Below are positions 6,778 through 8,405 of a stretch of 8,405 bases of DNA, piece by piece. Position 1 is the stretch's first letter. The number at the start of each line of letters is the position of its first letter. Origin of the DNA: an uncultured Cytophagaceae bacterium (lineage in GTDB: Bacteria; Bacteroidota; Bacteroidia; Cytophagales; Spirosomataceae); NCBI GenBank assembly GCA_938008575.1, contig CALLKB010000185.1, positions 1-8,405 on the forward strand, given 5' to 3'. Made by a program: the position numbers and the translations under genes. The notes under the pieces were generated by a model. It was not told where the DNA came from. It searched no databases and was given only the letters and a program-made list of their open reading frames with translations.

Positions 6778-6848
6778 CCCCAGGTTTAAACCTGGGGTTA
6801 TAAATTTAGATTCAGAAAACTTTATAACCCTAGGCTTTAGCCTAGGGG
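6778..6848. repeat. Compound palindromic element (two palindromes joined by a third inverted repeat)
   Basis: Palindrome A, CCCCAGGTTTAAACCTGGGG (6778-6797), is perfect over 20 bp. Palindrome B (6828-6847) has 9-bp arms, CCCTAGGCT and AGCCTAGGG, around TT. Between them GGGTTATAAA (6795-6804) pairs with TTTATAACCC (6821-6830), 10 bp, around a 16-nt loop, and it shares bases with both palindromes. Either two end hairpins or one central hairpin can form. It lies in the 3' region of the ThuA-propeller gene, just before its terminator. The form recalls dispersed intergenic palindromes of the REP/BIME type, but copy number cannot be seen here. Confidence 0.7.
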
Positions 6849-6862
6849 ACAAGTACCAAACG

Positions 6863-6892
6863 AAAGAAGCCCCCAGCGGGGCTTCTTTTTTT
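6863..6892 (+). terminator. Intrinsic terminator of the ThuA-propeller gene
   Basis: AAAGAAGCCCC (6863-6873) pairs with GGGGCTTCTTT (6878-6888), an 11-bp perfect stem with a 4-nt CAGC loop. It is followed by an unbroken T-run (6886-6892, partly within the stem base). This is a textbook Rho-independent terminator for plus-strand transcripts. Its last two T's are shared with the stop codon of the convergent VF530-like gene (6891-6893). On the minus strand the same hairpin is followed by TTTCGTTT, so it may also terminate the uup-VF530 transcript less efficiently. Confidence 0.88.
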
Positions 6893-7112
6893 ATTTCGGA
6901 GGATGCTCATCCATGCGGATGGCTTTGATGTATAAATTTTCGACCTTCTTTCTGGCCCAGTCGGTTTTGCGTAAAAAGGTTAGGCTCGAATTAACACTGG
7001 GTTCATGCGCGAAGCAATTGATTCGTATGCGACTCGCAAGGCCTTCCCAGCCATATTTGTCAACCAAATATTCGATAATGAACTTAAGCGTTTTGCCTTC
7101 TAATGGATCCAT
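6891..7112 (-). CDS. VF530 family (DUF2132) small DNA-binding protein
   Basis: This 73-aa protein matches the VF530/DUF2132 family along nearly its whole length. It opens DPLEGKTLKFIIEYLVDKYG, then GWEGLASRIRINCF, HEPSVNSSLTFLRKTDWAR and KKVENLY, all in the family order and spacing. Family members are about 70-85 residues, form a compact helical fold, and are named as DNA-binding from structural work on the Vibrio fischeri protein; their cellular role is poorly known. The protein is cytoplasmic, with no signal or membrane segment. Its ATG lies 4 nt after the stop of the Uup-like ATPase gene, so it is the downstream member of a two-gene operon and probably relies on translational coupling; GAAAGAG about 10 nt upstream could act as a weak ribosome site. 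A plus-strand frame over the same bases (6913-7134) is a shadow. Confidence 0.9.
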   Translation of the reverse strand: MDPLEGKTLKFIIEYLVDKYGWEGLASRIRINCFAHEPSVNSSLTFLRKTDWARKKVENLYIKAIRMDEHPPK

Positions 7113-7116
7113 CGTT

Positions 7117-8405
7117 TTATGCTCTTTCAGATAGTTCTAACCAGCGTAATTCTTTTTCTTCTAAGGTGTTCTTCAATGCTTCGATTTCCTTCGCCCAGTT
7201 GGCCAATAACTGAAAATCCTCCGAACCTCCATTGAGTTTTTCAATCAAGGCTTCTTTTGCAGCTTCCAATTTGGCCATTTCTTTCTCCAAATCTTCAAAT
7301 TCTTTCTGTTCCTTGAAACTCAATTTAGCCCCTTTTTGCGTGGGTACAACAGGTGTCTCTATGGGTGCAGCTTTTACAACGGGTGCCGGTTCCTTCTCCT
7401 TGTTCTCTAAGGATATGCGGTAATCCGTATAGTTTCCATTAAAGAAATTCACTTCACCTTCGCCCTCCACCAAGATCAATTGGTCCACCAAATTATCCAT
7501 GAAGTAACGATCGTGAGAAACGAGCAATAGACAACCTTGGAACTCACTTAAGAAGTCTTCCAGTAACTGTAGCGTATCTAAGTCCAAATCATTTGTAGGC
7601 TCATCCAGAATCAAGAAATTCGGGTTCTTTACCAAGACTTGCATCAACTGCAAGCGCTTTTTCTCTCCACCGGATAGCTTCGAAACGGGTGTATATTGTT
7701 GGGCCGTGGGGAACAAAAACTTACTCAAAAACTGGCTAGGAGTCAGGGACTCATTCTTGCCATAAGGAATGACCTCCGCAATCTCCGTAATCGTATCGAT
7801 GACGCGTTGTTCCGGCTTGAATTCAAAAGGTAACTGCGTATAGTAACCGATGACCAAAGTCTCGCCTGGATCAATCGTTCCTGAATCAGGTTGTTCTAAT
7901 CCGGTCAATAACTGCAAGAAGGTTGTTTTTCCTGCACCATTTTTGCCAACAATCCCAATGCGGTCTTTTTTCTTAAATGTATACGTGAAATCATTGACGA
8001 TTTTCTTCTCGCCCCAGGCCTTTTTCAGGTGGTTGATTTCAATGATTTTATTTCCCAAACGGGACATTTGAATATTCAACTCCAACTTGCTGTCATCCAC
8101 CTTCCGGTGTGCGACTTCTTCTGTTTCAGAAAAGGCATCAATCCGGGATTGTGATTTGGTCCCGCGGGCCTTCGGTTGTCGGCGCATCCATTCCAACTCC
8201 TTGCGATACAAGTTTTTGGCTTTGGCCACTGTACTTGCTTCGGATGCTTCTCGCTCCGCCTTTTTCTCTAAGAAATACCCATAATTTCCTTCATAGGTAT
8301 AGATGGATCCCAATGCGAGTTCCATCATTTTATTGCAGACCTTATCTAAAAAATAACGGTCGTGGGAAACAACTAATACGGTTACATTTGGTCCTGATAA
8401 AATAC
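7117..8405 (-). CDS. uup: Uup-like ABC-F ATPase, C-terminal part (5' end outside window)
   Basis: The frame stays open to the right edge, so the ATG at 8328 is internal: the codons before it read LVVSHDRYFLDK, the H-loop end of a first ATPase domain. About 428 residues are visible. Next comes the inter-domain linker, with EWMRRQPKARGTKSQSRIDAF as in Uup. The complete second ATPase domain has Walker A GKNGAGKTT (7947-7921), signature LSGGE (7677-7663), Walker B LILDEP (7614-7597) and H-loop SHD (7518-7510). A Pro/Ala-rich hinge leads to a C-terminal coiled coil (KLSFKEQKEFEDLEKEMAKL through RWLELSERA), the feature that separates Uup from other ABC-F proteins. There are no membrane segments. 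ABC-F proteins act on ribosomes; Escherichia coli Uup is also reported to bind branched DNA and affect precise transposon excision. It is co-transcribed with the VF530-like gene 4 nt downstream. Assignment to Uup rather than another ABC-F branch is likely, not proven. Confidence 0.9.
   Translation of the reverse strand, partial: ILSGPNVTVLVVSHDRYFLDKVCNKMMELALGSIYTYEGNYGYFLEKKAEREASEASTVAKAKNLYRKELEWMRRQPKARGTKSQSRIDAFSETEEVAHRKVDDSKLELNIQMSRLGNKIIEINHLKKAWGEKKIVNDFTYTFKKKDRIGIVGKNGAGKTTFLQLLTGLEQPDSGTIDPGETLVIGYYTQLPFEFKPEQRVIDTITEIAEVIPYGKNESLTPSQFLSKFLFPTAQQYTPVSKLSGGEKKRLQLMQVLVKNPNFLILDEPTNDLDLDTLQLLEDFLSEFQGCLLLVSHDRYFMDNLVDQLILVEGEGEVNFFNGNYTDYRISLENKEKEPAPVVKAAPIETPVVPTQKGAKLSFKEQKEFEDLEKEMAKLEAAKEALIEKLNGGSEDFQLLANWAKEIEALKNTLEEKELRWLELSERA

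Noticed and set aside
6913..7134. Plus-strand 73-codon reading frame opposite the VF530-like gene.
   Set aside because: The minus-strand product matches a known family end to end; the plus-strand frame is its shadow and runs through the terminator-free antisense side.
1..8405. Search for a defence system, prophage, insertion sequence, CRISPR array, tRNA or rRNA.
   Set aside because: No transposase, integrase, nuclease, direct-repeat array or cloverleaf was found; every long reading frame is accounted for by ordinary families, and the remaining gaps are short.

Overview
The window looks like a chromosomal segment from a Bacteroidota bacterium, probably of the order Cytophagales. The reasons are moderate-to-low GC, start sites with almost no Shine-Dalgarno sequence, one good TAnnTTTG-type -7 promoter element, and a very large secreted protein that fuses ThuA, a sugar-dehydrogenase propeller, PKD, cytochrome c and a CBM6-like domain. 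The lineage is inferred from these traits and from family knowledge; no rRNA or marker gene is present.

Layout. (1) The 3' part of a TerC/Alx-type membrane protein gene (+) runs in from the left edge. It is followed by an A/T-rich hairpin and a perfect GC-rich palindrome. (2) A cupin-AraC regulator (-) is divergent from a phytanoyl-CoA dioxygenase-like Fe(II)/2-oxoglutarate oxygenase (+). Their shared 115-bp region holds a perfect 9-bp inverted repeat framing a -7 promoter element, which suggests the regulator controls the oxygenase. (3) On the minus strand, a secreted dienelactone-hydrolase-like protein is followed one base later by a 59-codon gene for a basic secreted peptide; this small gene overlaps the 3' end of the oxygenase gene. 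(4) Divergent from that pair, a 1122-residue exported five-domain protein (+) ends in a palindrome-rich 3' region and a strong intrinsic terminator. (5) At the right edge, a minus-strand pair encodes an Uup-like ABC-F ATPase (cut by the window end) and, 4 nt downstream, a VF530-type small DNA-binding protein.

How the genes may work together. The centre of the window (about 0.5-6.8 kb) looks like a set of uptake or oxidation functions for unknown organic substrates: an effector-sensing AraC protein, a cytoplasmic oxygenase, a periplasmic hydrolase and a periplasmic haem-containing dehydrogenase-like protein. No substrate can be read from the sequence. The flanks (TerC, Uup/VF530) are housekeeping or stress genes.

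I see no phage, insertion sequence, CRISPR array, tRNA, rRNA or defence cassette. The items most worth a second look are the overlooked 59-aa peptide gene, the araC-type/oxygenase operator, the palindromic intergenic elements, the Asp-to-Glu change in the hydrolase triad, and the Uup-VF530 coupling.
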